A stretch of 60,468 nt of DNA from Enhydrobacter sp. (lineage in GTDB: Bacteria; Pseudomonadota; Alphaproteobacteria; Reyranellales; Reyranellaceae), in assembly GCA_026126105.1 (NCBI GenBank), contig JAHCJV010000029.1, positions 1 through 60,468 of the forward strand. Direction: 5' to 3'. Each line of letters opens with the position of its first letter. Within the stretch, counting starts at the first letter, position 1. The translations under genes were made by a program, and so were the position numbers. The notes under the pieces were generated by a model. The model made no database searches. It saw only the letters and a list, made by a program, of their open reading frames with translations, and was not told the DNA's origin. Shown one piece after another: positions 36,638 to 45,137 of this stretch.

Positions 36638-37294
36638 CTACTTGAAGAAATCGAATACTAGAGATACCGGCGCTCCGTTCGCCCGCCGGTCGTGGGGCAG
36701 TGCTCGCTTCACGTACATTTCCTCGTCAGGAATGGGATCGCACTTGAATGCGTCCCGACTCGTGAAGCCCTGCCGGAAGACGATCTGCGACGACTCCCTG
36801 ATCCGCGACCGATCCACCGCGCTTCGAACCAAGGCGAACGTCGGAAACCACAGGTGCGCGTTTCCGCCGCCTTTGAACTCGACGATGCGCGATCTCTTTC
36901 CCTTTTCGAAGCGGACCGATGCTCCCATTCGCAGATCGCCAAGGATGTTGCCGCACTCGTCGAACACGCACCTCTTGAGGAGAAAGGGCGAATTGTAATC
37001 CGGCAGGCTGAGCCGAAAGACGCCTCCCGGGACAAGAACGCGAAAGACGTCGCTCAAGATTTCCGGAAGGGTCTCGTACGGCAGATGCTCGAATACGTCC
37101 TGCGACTGAGCTTTCAGGACTGACGAGTCGCCCACCGGCAATGGCTCTCGCGCGTCGTGGCGGATTTCGCGATCATGCGTGGGTCGCAGTGCAAGGCCCA
37201 CGAAGTTCCCCGAAAGATACTGCCGCTCATCCGTGGGGAGATTCCCGAAGTACAGGTGCTTTCCGACCAGTCGGAGATCTGTACTGTTCGACAT
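36638..37294 (-). CDS. SAM-dependent methyltransferase-like protein (glycan island)
   Basis: A 218-residue protein with methyltransferase motifs only from the middle onward: SQDVFEHLPYETLPEILSDVFRVLVPGGVFRLSLPDY (acidic helix-strand-loop of post-motif II). A classic G-rich motif I is absent; the N-terminus (LVGKHLYFGN) may instead be that of a family first described with surface-polysaccharide clusters. It may therefore be a divergent or inactive methylase. ATG at 37294, with AACCTTCGAATTGG on the complementary side giving only a weak ribosome site. First of the island's genes. Confidence 0.7.
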   Translation of the reverse strand: MSNSTDLRLVGKHLYFGNLPTDERQYLSGNFVGLALRPTHDREIRHDAREPLPVGDSSVLKAQSQDVFEHLPYETLPEILSDVFRVLVPGGVFRLSLPDYNSPFLLKRCVFDECGNILGDLRMGASVRFEKGKRSRIVEFKGGGNAHLWFPTFALVRSAVDRSRIRESSQIVFRQGFTSRDAFKCDPIPDEEMYVKRALPHDRRANGAPVSLVFDFFK

Positions 37295-37346
37295 GAGTGA
37301 ACCTTCGAATTGGGGAAGCAGGCGTGCGGGGCGCTCAACGCCTTTC

Positions 37347-38600
37347 CTAGGCATTCCCTGCAACGGCTGCCTCGCCTGCGCCGGTGAGAACAGCATTCGG
37401 CCCGTCCGAAGCACCCTGCGGAAGGTCAAGCACGGTCCGGACGAGCTCCGCTACGTCGATCGCTATGTCGCTGTTGCACCGGTTTCGGTTGGGCAAGACT
37501 TCCCGAGCAAACAGGGGCACGTAGCGCAATCCGAAATGGTCGGCGAGGCTCCTGTAGGACGTGACGCCCTGATCGTAGCCCTCCGGAATGATCTCGACGA
37601 CCGTTGTTCCCGGCCGCGCATAGACCATGTTGGCAAAACCTGCGCCGTGCGCGCCGACGATTATCTCGGCCGCATGGAATGCCCCGGCCTGTGCAGCGAC
37701 CGAGTGCTGAGCCGAATCGAAAATCGTGAATCCCAGCTTCGAGAGGGCGCCTGAGACTTCTGCTTCGTTTACCACGCGCCGCGATTTTACATTTGCCCGC
37801 GGAATGTAGAGCCGCGTCGCGGCGCCGGGAGGGTCTGTTGGAACCGGCGGATCCGCGAGGCCTGCGATCAGCTGCGGCGAGAGCTCATGACGGCCTATCG
37901 CGGATGGCGAGCAGATATGAAGCGTGCGAACGAGAATGGGTTCCCTCACAGGAACAACCCGCTTCTGCCCGACGCCGTGGAGTTGCAGCGTTCCGCGTAC
38001 ATACTCATTCTTGAAACGCGGGCTGAGCAGCTTCACGCGACGGCGAAAGGATTTGAAGATGCGCACGCGCGGAGCGTATCTTATCGTCCAGTTGTAGTAG
38101 TTGTTGTATACGCCCGAGCCCAACAGGAAAGCTTCGTCGACCGTCGACGTCGGCACCAGGCCTACACACGACGTAAATACTTCGCGGGGGGATCCGACCA
38201 GCCGCTTGACGTCCTCGCCGCGCATTCCCGGAAAGAGCTTCGGAAGATCTGTGAGCGGTCGCATGCACTCCCGCACAAAGAATCCATTCGCGAGGACGGA
38301 GAGAAGCCGAGGTTCGACGACGGCATCGCTGATGGTGGCCATCCAAAACTTGTTGATGCGGCTCTGCGCACGATATTGTGCTTCGAACTTTTGCCAGCGA
38401 TCTGCGATGCCGGGCTCGACGATCGACGGCCCAAATCTATACGCCACATCCTGACGACGATCTTGGCTGGCCAGCGACATTCCTGTCGTTCGCTCCGGAA
38501 ACAGCGAACGATGCTCCATCTCGATGTCCGGAAGATGCGATACCGTTAGCTTGCCATCGTGCAGTTCGTGGATAGACCGGATGCCGTATTGAAAGGTCAT
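37347..38600 (-). CDS. Glycosyltransferase family 61-type protein
   Basis: A 417-residue protein whose C-terminal half matches the GT61 (DUF563) family: RLYIPRANVKSRRVVNEAEV, AEIIVGAHGAGFANMVYARPGTTVVEI and the RYVPL segment. GT61 enzymes transfer pentoses or GlcNAc in eukaryotes and, in bacteria, occur in capsule and lipopolysaccharide clusters. The GAHGAG motif is intact. The N-terminus has no evident signal peptide. Base composition is visibly lower in G+C than the housekeeping genes. Confidence 0.85.
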   Translation of the reverse strand: MTFQYGIRSIHELHDGKLTVSHLPDIEMEHRSLFPERTTGMSLASQDRRQDVAYRFGPSIVEPGIADRWQKFEAQYRAQSRINKFWMATISDAVVEPRLLSVLANGFFVRECMRPLTDLPKLFPGMRGEDVKRLVGSPREVFTSCVGLVPTSTVDEAFLLGSGVYNNYYNWTIRYAPRVRIFKSFRRRVKLLSPRFKNEYVRGTLQLHGVGQKRVVPVREPILVRTLHICSPSAIGRHELSPQLIAGLADPPVPTDPPGAATRLYIPRANVKSRRVVNEAEVSGALSKLGFTIFDSAQHSVAAQAGAFHAAEIIVGAHGAGFANMVYARPGTTVVEIIPEGYDQGVTSYRSLADHFGLRYVPLFAREVLPNRNRCNSDIAIDVAELVRTVLDLPQGASDGPNAVLTGAGEAAVAGNA

Positions 38601-38712
38601 CTGCTGAGTCCCTCCGGGAGGGTCCTCTCGGTAGGGGGTGGCAAGAAGTCGAACTTCGCCTTCCTCCGGATCCGCATGCGCGTCGCAGCGTCAGCAGGCT
38701 CTCGCCCAAGAA

Positions 38713-39087
38713 TCACTGCAGTGTCGGCACGGAAGGGGCATCGATGTCCCCGGGAGCGGGCGAGTACACAGGAGCGACGGCTCCAGCTGCGAGAGCAGAG
38801 ATCAGACCCGACCGTATGCGGGGCGCATCGCCGGCGGTGGCCCACCAGAGCTCGTCTCCGCCGACGCTTCGCGCGATCAGTTCGCAATCGAGGCGGGACA
38901 GCGCGGCGAATACGACACCGTAGCTATTCTTGCCCACTCGTAGTTCTTCCGTCATCAGCGCGGCAAGCCGCTCGGCGAGGTCCGAGCCGAATACTGTGCA
39001 GAGCAGATTACCCGTCCGATCCCGGATGTCGAATAGAACGTACTGACTTGGCTCCAAGCCTTTCCTGGCGGTGATCGAACAGGTCAT
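38713..39087 (-). CDS. Hypothetical protein, about 124 residues
   Basis: I do not recognise this protein. It starts at ATG 39087 with a weak GACC-type upstream; an alternative ATG is at 39105. The core VLFDIRDRTGNLLCTVFGSDLAERLAALMTEEL and the ELWWATAG segment look like a small alpha/beta domain. Composition is acidic and the C-terminus is Ala/Pro-rich. It lies between the glycosyltransferase and beta-helix genes on the same strand. Confidence 0.5.
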   Translation of the reverse strand: MTCSITARKGLEPSQYVLFDIRDRTGNLLCTVFGSDLAERLAALMTEELRVGKNSYGVVFAALSRLDCELIARSVGGDELWWATAGDAPRIRSGLISALAAGAVAPVYSPAPGDIDAPSVPTLQ

Positions 39088-39243
39088 GGGGTCCTCGACG
39101 GGCAAACGAGAAGCTTGCGCGGTCTGAGTGACATGTTGATGACGTCATGCCGTAGTTTTTGTTACGCTGCGGCGGCTCGATCCCCGTGACTTGATCGCGC
39201 CGCCCAGGTGCGCGCAACCCAGCGGCCTATGAATAACGGCGCC

Positions 39244-40443
39244 CTACCGATCGCAGTCCGGGGCAAAGACGCAGTTGGAAAAGGCTGCTCCGCTGATCCG
39301 CCTCGGGTTCACCTCCGCGCAGTTCGTGAACTCGCATCTATCGAACTTGAAATCAGGCAGCCGCAAGTCTTTGGCCGCTATCCTGCCCTTGAATTGCACC
39401 CGTTCGAATTGCCCGTTGTCGATCGGCCAATCTCGACTGAAGCCGCCGAGGATGTAGTTGCTGCCCGATAGAGCACCGTCCGACGCCTTGAATCGGGCGG
39501 CTCCGATTCTCAGAGCGAATGTTAGGCCGGAGACTCGCACCTGGGAAACCGTCACGTCTCTTGCGAGCACCGCGATCCCGGTGCCGTGCTCACCGTTCCC
39601 CGTGATGACAACATTCGTTGCAGTGGAACCGTGCGCACCCGGCCCGTTGGCAACGCCCTCCTCGCCATGACGAAAACGCAAGCCGTCGCCGCCATGGGGG
39701 ACGCCGTCGATCAAGAGATTGCGGACCGTCACTTTGCCGCGCAGATCGACGCCGGCCTGACCGACTTTGCGGTTGGCGCTGTTGAATCCACGAACGATCA
39801 GATTCTCGAAGGTCGCTTCCGTCCGCCCAAGCTTGTTCTTCAAGTCGACGCCATCTACGCCGGCATCCACAATCTCGACGTCTCGCAATATGCAGTTGCG
39901 TACATACCTCCGCTGCCCAAGCCCAATTCCGTATGAAGCCGAATTGACCGAACGCACGCGCTCCACCAGCAGATTGTCGCCTTCCAACCGGACGTTGTGC
40001 CCGCCGATGTTGCTCGAAGTCCGTCTGCCACCATCGACGGTAAGATCCAAGATCGCGACCCCGCCTTCTCGGGCATTGATGACATGACCTTCCGCGCCAT
40101 CGGCCATCAAGAGCCGCGTCTTCTCCCGACCGGCGCCTTGGATGATAGTGCCCGCTGCCGGCGCGAGAGCCGTCAGATCGCCGGCGTCGGGCCGGAGGAG
40201 GAACGTTCCAGGCGGGATCTGGACCCTGCCATGACCACGACTTCGCGCCTCTTCAATAGCCTTTCGCAGTGGCTCGAGATCATTCGTTCGACCATCGCCC
40301 CGGGCCCCTTCCACGGTGATTATCCGACCCTCACCTCGTTTCGGGACGAGCGCGACGGCAACGACTGCCGCGGCCCCTGACAACACGGAACGCCGAGACA
40401 GGGTCGTTCCTTGCGTCCCGGCGCGCGAAGTTGCCATTGACAC
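39244..40443 (-). CDS. Tat-exported right-handed beta-helix (pectate-lyase-like) protein
   Basis: A 399-residue protein. The N-terminus carries a twin-arginine signal (SRRSVLSGAAAVVAVAL). Next is the superfamily opening GARGDGRTNDLEPLRKAIEEA and a PPGTF-type segment, followed by many short Asn/Gly/Val-rich coils (NVVITGNG, VTVSQVRVSGL) that stack in a beta-helix. Such proteins bind or cleave polysaccharides. In this cluster it may trim or carry the modified glycan in the periplasm. It could equally be a surface protein without enzyme activity. Confidence 0.8.
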   Translation of the reverse strand: MSMATSRAGTQGTTLSRRSVLSGAAAVVAVALVPKRGEGRIITVEGARGDGRTNDLEPLRKAIEEARSRGHGRVQIPPGTFLLRPDAGDLTALAPAAGTIIQGAGREKTRLLMADGAEGHVINAREGGVAILDLTVDGGRRTSSNIGGHNVRLEGDNLLVERVRSVNSASYGIGLGQRRYVRNCILRDVEIVDAGVDGVDLKNKLGRTEATFENLIVRGFNSANRKVGQAGVDLRGKVTVRNLLIDGVPHGGDGLRFRHGEEGVANGPGAHGSTATNVVITGNGEHGTGIAVLARDVTVSQVRVSGLTFALRIGAARFKASDGALSGSNYILGGFSRDWPIDNGQFERVQFKGRIAAKDLRLPDFKFDRCEFTNCAEVNPRRISGAAFSNCVFAPDCDR

Positions 40444-40488
40444 CCTCCCAACTCAGCCCACAGTGCGTAGAAAGTGAACTATCGCGGG

Positions 40489-41697
40489 CTAATCGCGGGA
40501 AAGCATATACATCGGACGCTCTCGCGTATAACCAAGGAGCTTTATGTTTGGGAGGTTTGCATGCTTGCTGACGAATGCGGCAAACTCCTCGGCTTGGTAG
40601 CGGACGAAATTTCTAGTCGGCGGTTCGAAAAACATCAGCGAAGTCTTCAGCCTCGCTAGAAACTTGACGAGCGAAGCATGCGCGTTGTCCTTTTTTACCA
40701 GATGATGAAATATGCTCAGTGCGAGACAAACGTCGGCTACGGGTTCAGGATATTTGGTGAGATGACCTTGCCAAATCGTATATTCTCCTTCGCTCGCGAT
40801 CCTTATTTTCTCTGCGATAGCCGCATACTCGGCATTTAGCTCAATTCCGACGCAGCGGAATCCGAGCTTTTCCATCTCCTGGCACCAATAGCCCCAGTGG
40901 GTACCGAAGTCGATTAGGCGCTTTCCACTCCAATCACGGCTCGCCAGTTCCCTGCTGATGAGTGCGAGGCGCTCCGCACTATGAGTACCTTTCAGGTACC
41001 GAAGATCTGGATGGTCTATTCTTTCGTATAACTTCCCCCCTCGTTCCGCGGCGAACTGCTCGACCTTCTGGCGAAAACCTGCCCATTGCGTGTGACGCAC
41101 GACCAACCGCATCGGCACCTGTTTGAGTCCCAGTATCTTGCAGATGACGAGTCTATGCCGTCCGCCCAACGATATGATACGGCCATCCCGATCTATGCCG
41201 ATGCGCATCTCGTCCAGGGAGTCTGGCCGGCCGAGCTCCGCTTGTGTACGGTATCCGTTGTCACGGATATCCGCAAAGATGTCGTCGTAGGTCCTCATAT
41301 ACTCGAGAAATTCGGCAGGATTCGTAACGAAGCCGCCACCACGACTCTGCACCGGGCGGCGCACCTCGTGGCCGCGCTCCATCTTCGTCAGGTATTTCCT
41401 AAAGTAGTCCGTTTCCTCCCAAGGCACGTTCCTGGTGAAATGATCGAGAAAAGCGGAATAAAATGGGAAATCATCGATGCGGCCGACGGTCGTTCCCCAT
41501 TGGCCCCGATCCCAGTCGCCGTCAGTGGTCGTAACCTTGGCTCCACGCCACTGCTGTCTGATCTCGGGTGGCCGGCGAGCATCGGAAATGCCGCCAATGG
41601 CGAACAATGACACCCGCCGAGGATCGACCAGAAGAATTTCCCCACGTGTGCCTCTTGGCGGCTTCTGGGGCGGCTCGGAGACCTCTACGTCAGTCAT
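40489..41697 (-). CDS. ParB-like domain joined to a SAM-dependent methyltransferase
   Basis: A 402-residue two-domain protein. Residues about 165-202 resemble a ParB/sulfiredoxin-type nuclease fold (DGRIISLGGRHRLVICKILG, with the conserved G-x-HR). From about 259 a class I methyltransferase starts with LIDFGTHWGYW, in which the usual G-x-G is altered to G-T-H-W-G. Later SIFHHLVKKD and FFEPP continue it. Such fusions occur in surface-polysaccharide loci, where the ParB-like part is thought to act on small substrates. Start at 41697 with GGGGAAAG upstream; 41727 is possible. Confidence 0.8.
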   Translation of the reverse strand: MTDVEVSEPPQKPPRGTRGEILLVDPRRVSLFAIGGISDARRPPEIRQQWRGAKVTTTDGDWDRGQWGTTVGRIDDFPFYSAFLDHFTRNVPWEETDYFRKYLTKMERGHEVRRPVQSRGGGFVTNPAEFLEYMRTYDDIFADIRDNGYRTQAELGRPDSLDEMRIGIDRDGRIISLGGRHRLVICKILGLKQVPMRLVVRHTQWAGFRQKVEQFAAERGGKLYERIDHPDLRYLKGTHSAERLALISRELASRDWSGKRLIDFGTHWGYWCQEMEKLGFRCVGIELNAEYAAIAEKIRIASEGEYTIWQGHLTKYPEPVADVCLALSIFHHLVKKDNAHASLVKFLARLKTSLMFFEPPTRNFVRYQAEEFAAFVSKHANLPNIKLLGYTRERPMYMLSRD

Positions 41698-42000
41698 GCT
41701 TTCCCCTGTCGGCGGTTGGTGATTCATATCTCTGCAACCTAGCGCAATCGATAGGGAGTGTATCGGCTTTATGTCACGCTGTTCGGTCAACGGCATCGCG
41801 TTCAGCTTTCATCATCACAGACAAGTTGCTTCATGCACGCGCCGGGCGACTTCAAGAAGGAAGCCTGATGCGGGCGCCGAGCGCGCCTGCCGCGCCGAAC
41901 GCGCCGATATGCCGCCGCTGGCGGACGAGCAGGTGCCACCGCCTCTTTTCAATCGTTTGCCGGTCCGGTAAGACTGATACGGCGAGGTAGGGAGAGGTCC

Positions 42001-43146
42001 GTGGTAGCGGGAAAGGAGTTTGCACGGGGTGGTGTGATCTGGATCACGGGCTATTCGGCTGCTGGCAAGACGACCGTCGGCAGGCGCGTGGAGGCGAAGC
42101 TGCGGCAGCAGGGTGTCAAATCGATCTTCCTTGATGGAGACGACCTCAGATCAATCTTCGCCGGGCAATGGGGGTTCGCCAGAGCCGACAGAATAAACCT
42201 TGCCAAGGTGTACTTCAGGCTTTCCAGCCATTTGGCTTCGCAGGGTTTTGTAGTCGTCATCTCTGCTGTCGCGATGTACCGCGAAGTGAGTGACTGGATT
42301 CGTGAAAACATCCCCAATGCGATGCAGATATTGCTGGATGTCCCCGAGGGTGAGCGGGTGTCCCGGGATTCCCGAACGAAGAAGCTCTACGACAAGATAG
42401 GGTCGCGATCCGACCTGTACGACGAGCCGACATTCGTCGATTTCACGGTGAAGAACTACGAGGATATCAATCCCGAAGCGTCGGCGGACGAGATCGTCAG
42501 ATTGTTCGATCCCGCAAAGCTACGGGCTGCCGATTTCGGGCGCGTCGCGCACTGGGCAGCATTTTACTCCAGCGGAATTGCCCCGGAGACTCCTTCCTCG
42601 TATGCAAAGTCGGTGCTCCCGAAACTCGCCTCCGCATCGAGAGTCATCGAAATTGGATGTGGCAACGGGCGGGATGCATCGTACTTCCACAGGCACGGGC
42701 ACCTAGTCACGGCAATCGATCTTTCTGAAGCAGCCATCGAGGCCTGCCGACGGCGCTATCCCGGCATCGATTTCGTCGCCGGGCGCCTCCCCGACGTGCC
42801 TGCCCAAGCCGTGTTCGATGTGGCGTATAGCCGGTTCGTGCTGCATGCAATGCCATTGCACGAAGAAGTGACGACGCTCGACGCGGTGTCGACACGCCTA
42901 AAGCGGCTGGGCCGTTTTTATATCGAGTGCCGTTCGATCAATGATCCGCTGGCGCGTCAGGGCGAGGTCATCAGTCCTACTGAACGCATTGCAGGCCACT
43001 ATCGTCGCTTTATAATCCTCCACGAGTTGATTGAACGGCTCGGCGCGGCCGGGTTCAGGGTCGTTGACCATGTCGAATCGGATGGACTGGCGATCCACAA
43101 GGACGACAATCCGGTCGTTATCCGCATCACGGCGGAAAAACAATGA
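42001..43146 (+). CDS. APS-kinase-like domain joined to a SAM-dependent methyltransferase
   Basis: A 381-residue fusion. Residues 1-170 resemble adenylylsulfate kinase: P-loop GYSAAGKTT (17-25), DGDDLR (45-50), and GFARADR (58-64), a variant of GFS-x2-DR. The usual ISP-x-R-x-DR segment has become ISAVAMYREV, so the substrate may not be APS. Residues about 180-381 form a class I methyltransferase (VIEIGCGNGRD, 215-225; YSRFVLHAM). GTG start after AGGGAGAGG. It overlaps the sulfotransferase gene by four bases. Cj1415-like kinases and Cj1419/1420-like methylases of Campylobacter capsule phosphoramidate are the closest parallel I know. Confidence 0.85.
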   Translation: MVAGKEFARGGVIWITGYSAAGKTTVGRRVEAKLRQQGVKSIFLDGDDLRSIFAGQWGFARADRINLAKVYFRLSSHLASQGFVVVISAVAMYREVSDWIRENIPNAMQILLDVPEGERVSRDSRTKKLYDKIGSRSDLYDEPTFVDFTVKNYEDINPEASADEIVRLFDPAKLRAADFGRVAHWAAFYSSGIAPETPSSYAKSVLPKLASASRVIEIGCGNGRDASYFHRHGHLVTAIDLSEAAIEACRRRYPGIDFVAGRLPDVPAQAVFDVAYSRFVLHAMPLHEEVTTLDAVSTRLKRLGRFYIECRSINDPLARQGEVISPTERIAGHYRRFIILHELIERLGAAGFRVVDHVESDGLAIHKDDNPVVIRITAEKQ

Positions 43147-44102
43147 GCACCTGCACGTTTCCCGTCGAAATAGACTGGCCCGAGGCTCCGCGTAACCGCC
43201 AGATCGTCTTCCATGGAATAAACAAGAGCGGGTCATTGGCGATGGCCAACGTCCTGAAATGCTCCTTCGAGGTCTGCGAAGCGCGACGGGATTTCATTTC
43301 TCACTATCATCTTCACGGAGACCTCAAGGATTATATCGATCGCATGGAGTCGACGCAGGGAAACGGTTTTTTCGTTGCGCATTATCTCTACGGAGCCGTG
43401 AAGAAGGCGAGTGACCGGACCTTCGTAACTCAGTTTCGGCACCCGGTGCCCAGACTCCTGTCATGTTATCAGTGGGTAAAGAAAAAATACGAAGCGAGGA
43501 CCGGAGGTTCAGCCGACTTTCCTAGTCTGGAAACTTTCATCAAGAAGGGCAAGGGAAAGCGCCATAGCCAGATCATCCAGCTTGGCGCCGGATATGGGCC
43601 GGACGCCAAGCTGCTTCTCGGTCTCTCCAACAACGAGCTTCTCGAGCGCTCGCTGATCGCCCTCGAAAAGGACGTCGGCGCTGTCGCCATCGCGGAATAT
43701 TTCGAGGAGTCGATCTTCTTCTTCGCGGCGCTATGCGATTTGCCCTATGTCACGCCGTGGGTCCGCGATCAGCGCAATCCCGGGCGGATTCTGTCGCATG
43801 AAGCCGATCCGAACGTCGTCGCGATGATCAGGGATCACTACAGGTGGGATTTCGTTCTCTACGAGCAGGCGCTCAAGCGGTTCCGCAAACAGATCAAGGG
43901 CGCGACATTCGGGCAATCGCTCGACGATTACAAGGCAGCGTGCTCGGGCGAATACAACGATCGCATCCTCGGTCCCAAAGCCGAGAGATTCGTCGGCAGA
44001 GTAAGACCGGAACGCTTTCAGCGGGACATTGACGATTCCAATCCGCCGTCGAGCGGCGAAGCCGACGTCCTTGCCCAATCCGACCCACAACGGCCATCGT
44101 GA
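43143..44102 (+). CDS. Sulfotransferase-family protein
   Basis: A 319-residue cytoplasmic enzyme. The P-loop-like 5' motif is HGINKSGSLAMANV at residues 24-37, and the 3'-phosphate motif is FRHPVPRLLSCYQW near 98. Both match PAPS-dependent sulfotransferases, with Lys28 and Ser29 as likely cofactor contacts. The upstream gene would make PAPS if its kinase acts on APS, and the ATGA overlap couples them. The acceptor is unknown; a surface glycan is most likely given the neighbours. Confidence 0.8.
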   Translation: MSTCTFPVEIDWPEAPRNRQIVFHGINKSGSLAMANVLKCSFEVCEARRDFISHYHLHGDLKDYIDRMESTQGNGFFVAHYLYGAVKKASDRTFVTQFRHPVPRLLSCYQWVKKKYEARTGGSADFPSLETFIKKGKGKRHSQIIQLGAGYGPDAKLLLGLSNNELLERSLIALEKDVGAVAIAEYFEESIFFFAALCDLPYVTPWVRDQRNPGRILSHEADPNVVAMIRDHYRWDFVLYEQALKRFRKQIKGATFGQSLDDYKAACSGEYNDRILGPKAERFVGRVRPERFQRDIDDSNPPSSGEADVLAQSDPQRPS

Positions 44103-44118
44103 GACGGGCTCCTTGCAG

Positions 44119-44880
44119 TTATGCCTTTCCTCCGGCAACCCGCACCCGCATGCGCTGGCTTTGCGCGAACAGCTCGGTGAGATCCGCAGTGGGCGCAATA
44201 GCGACGATCACGGTCAGGACTGAATAGATCGGCTTCCTGAACTTGCAATGCGGCTTGGGCAGGTCGGTAGCCGGATCGTACGGACCACGGTCGCGCGCGG
44301 CAGCAAGCGGCAGCAGCTTGGGATTGCTCGAGTCCGTCATCCGATCTGACTCGACGATACAGTACCGAAGGCCTGTACCCTTCAGATAGTCGTCGAATTC
44401 CGCGACGGTGTGATGCCATTTATGGCCGTGCCAGTCGGCGAAGTATTTCTTCAGCCCGAGCCCGTGAAGATAGTCGAGGTCGTCGAAATTCGGCCCCTTG
44501 ACGAAGACGAAGTCGCGCGACGCCGAGATCGCCTGTCCGAGGGCAGAGAGGCCCGTGGCCCGATTTGGCAGGTGCTCGAGAAAATCGATCATCGTCGCAT
44601 ACCTGAAAGTGCCGACAGGCAAGTTCAGCTTGGTGACGTCGCCCAGGAATGCTTCGCCACCCGATGCACGGAGCTGGTCGATCTTCTTCTGGGAAATGTC
44701 GACGCCGATGCCCTTTCCGCCGAATATCTTGCTCGCCCAGCGCAAGGACCCGCCTTTCGAGGCGCCGAAATCCATGAAGTCGTAGCCGTCAAAATTTTCC
44801 AAGTGCGTGTCCGTCTGCAGATATTCAGCACATCCCAGTGCTTCCGGCCCCGAGCTCAGCGGCACGATGCATTTCATCAT
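44119..44880 (-). CDS. SAM-dependent methyltransferase (glycan island)
   Basis: A 253-residue class I methyltransferase. Motif I is FMDFGASKGGSLRWA near residue 35, with GVDISQKKIDQLRASG following, and motif II is YATMIDFLEHL near 93; the methylase acts on an unknown small molecule or sugar. The C-terminus KFRKPIYSVLTVIVAI is hydrophobic. The gene converges with the sulfotransferase gene (16-base gap). This is the fourth methyltransferase-like gene of the island. Confidence 0.82.
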   Translation of the reverse strand: MMKCIVPLSSGPEALGCAEYLQTDTHLENFDGYDFMDFGASKGGSLRWASKIFGGKGIGVDISQKKIDQLRASGGEAFLGDVTKLNLPVGTFRYATMIDFLEHLPNRATGLSALGQAISASRDFVFVKGPNFDDLDYLHGLGLKKYFADWHGHKWHHTVAEFDDYLKGTGLRYCIVESDRMTDSSNPKLLPLAAARDRGPYDPATDLPKPHCKFRKPIYSVLTVIVAIAPTADLTELFAQSQRMRVRVAGGKA

Positions 44881-44896
44881 GGCAAGGGCATGAGGA

Positions 44897-45090
44897 TCAG
44901 TCGAGTCTCGCCGCGGAGAAGGTGCAGCGGCCGAACTCGCCGTCGATCGGATGCACCATGGCGTCCACCAGCGCAGGTTCGAACGCGCATGCCGCGCCGA
45001 AGCGCTCGCCCTTCCCAGACTCGGGCTCTTCTGCTTTTCGGCTACCTTGCGCGTCTGCTTTATCGAGCGGCTCGAGCCTGGCTTGCAGCC
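44897..45090 (-). pseudogene. Possible C-terminal remnant of a protein
   Basis: An open minus-strand frame of about 64 codons, without ATG near its beginning, ends at TGA 44897. Its last half reads ACAFEPALVDAMVHPIDGEFG, then RCTFSAARLD, which looks like natural protein. Upstream of 45090 lies the A+T-rich promoter of the next regulator. It may be the tail of a gene cut when the island or the arsR operon arrived. I do not recognise a family. Confidence 0.3.
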
Positions 45091-45092
45091 TT

Positions 45093-45130
45093 CAATTAGT
45101 TTTGACTTATCAATTAGTTTCCACTATTGT
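45093..45130 (+). promoter_or_regulatory. Promoter with CAATTAG direct repeats before the second arsR operon
   Basis: TTGACT (45102-45107) and TATTGT (45125-45130) have a 17-base gap. CAATTAGTTT occurs at 45093 and again at 45111, flanking the -35 box, and is a good candidate operator for the ArsR protein. A start seven bases past the -10 box would be at about 45137, next to the ATG at 45138, so the transcript may lack a leader. Confidence 0.5.
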
Positions 45131-45137
45131 TTTGGGA

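Noticed and set aside
41728..42000. Possible small gene between the two fusion-methylase genes
   Set aside because: Frames there are short, lack starts with ribosome sites and look like shadows; I see only a divergent promoter gap.
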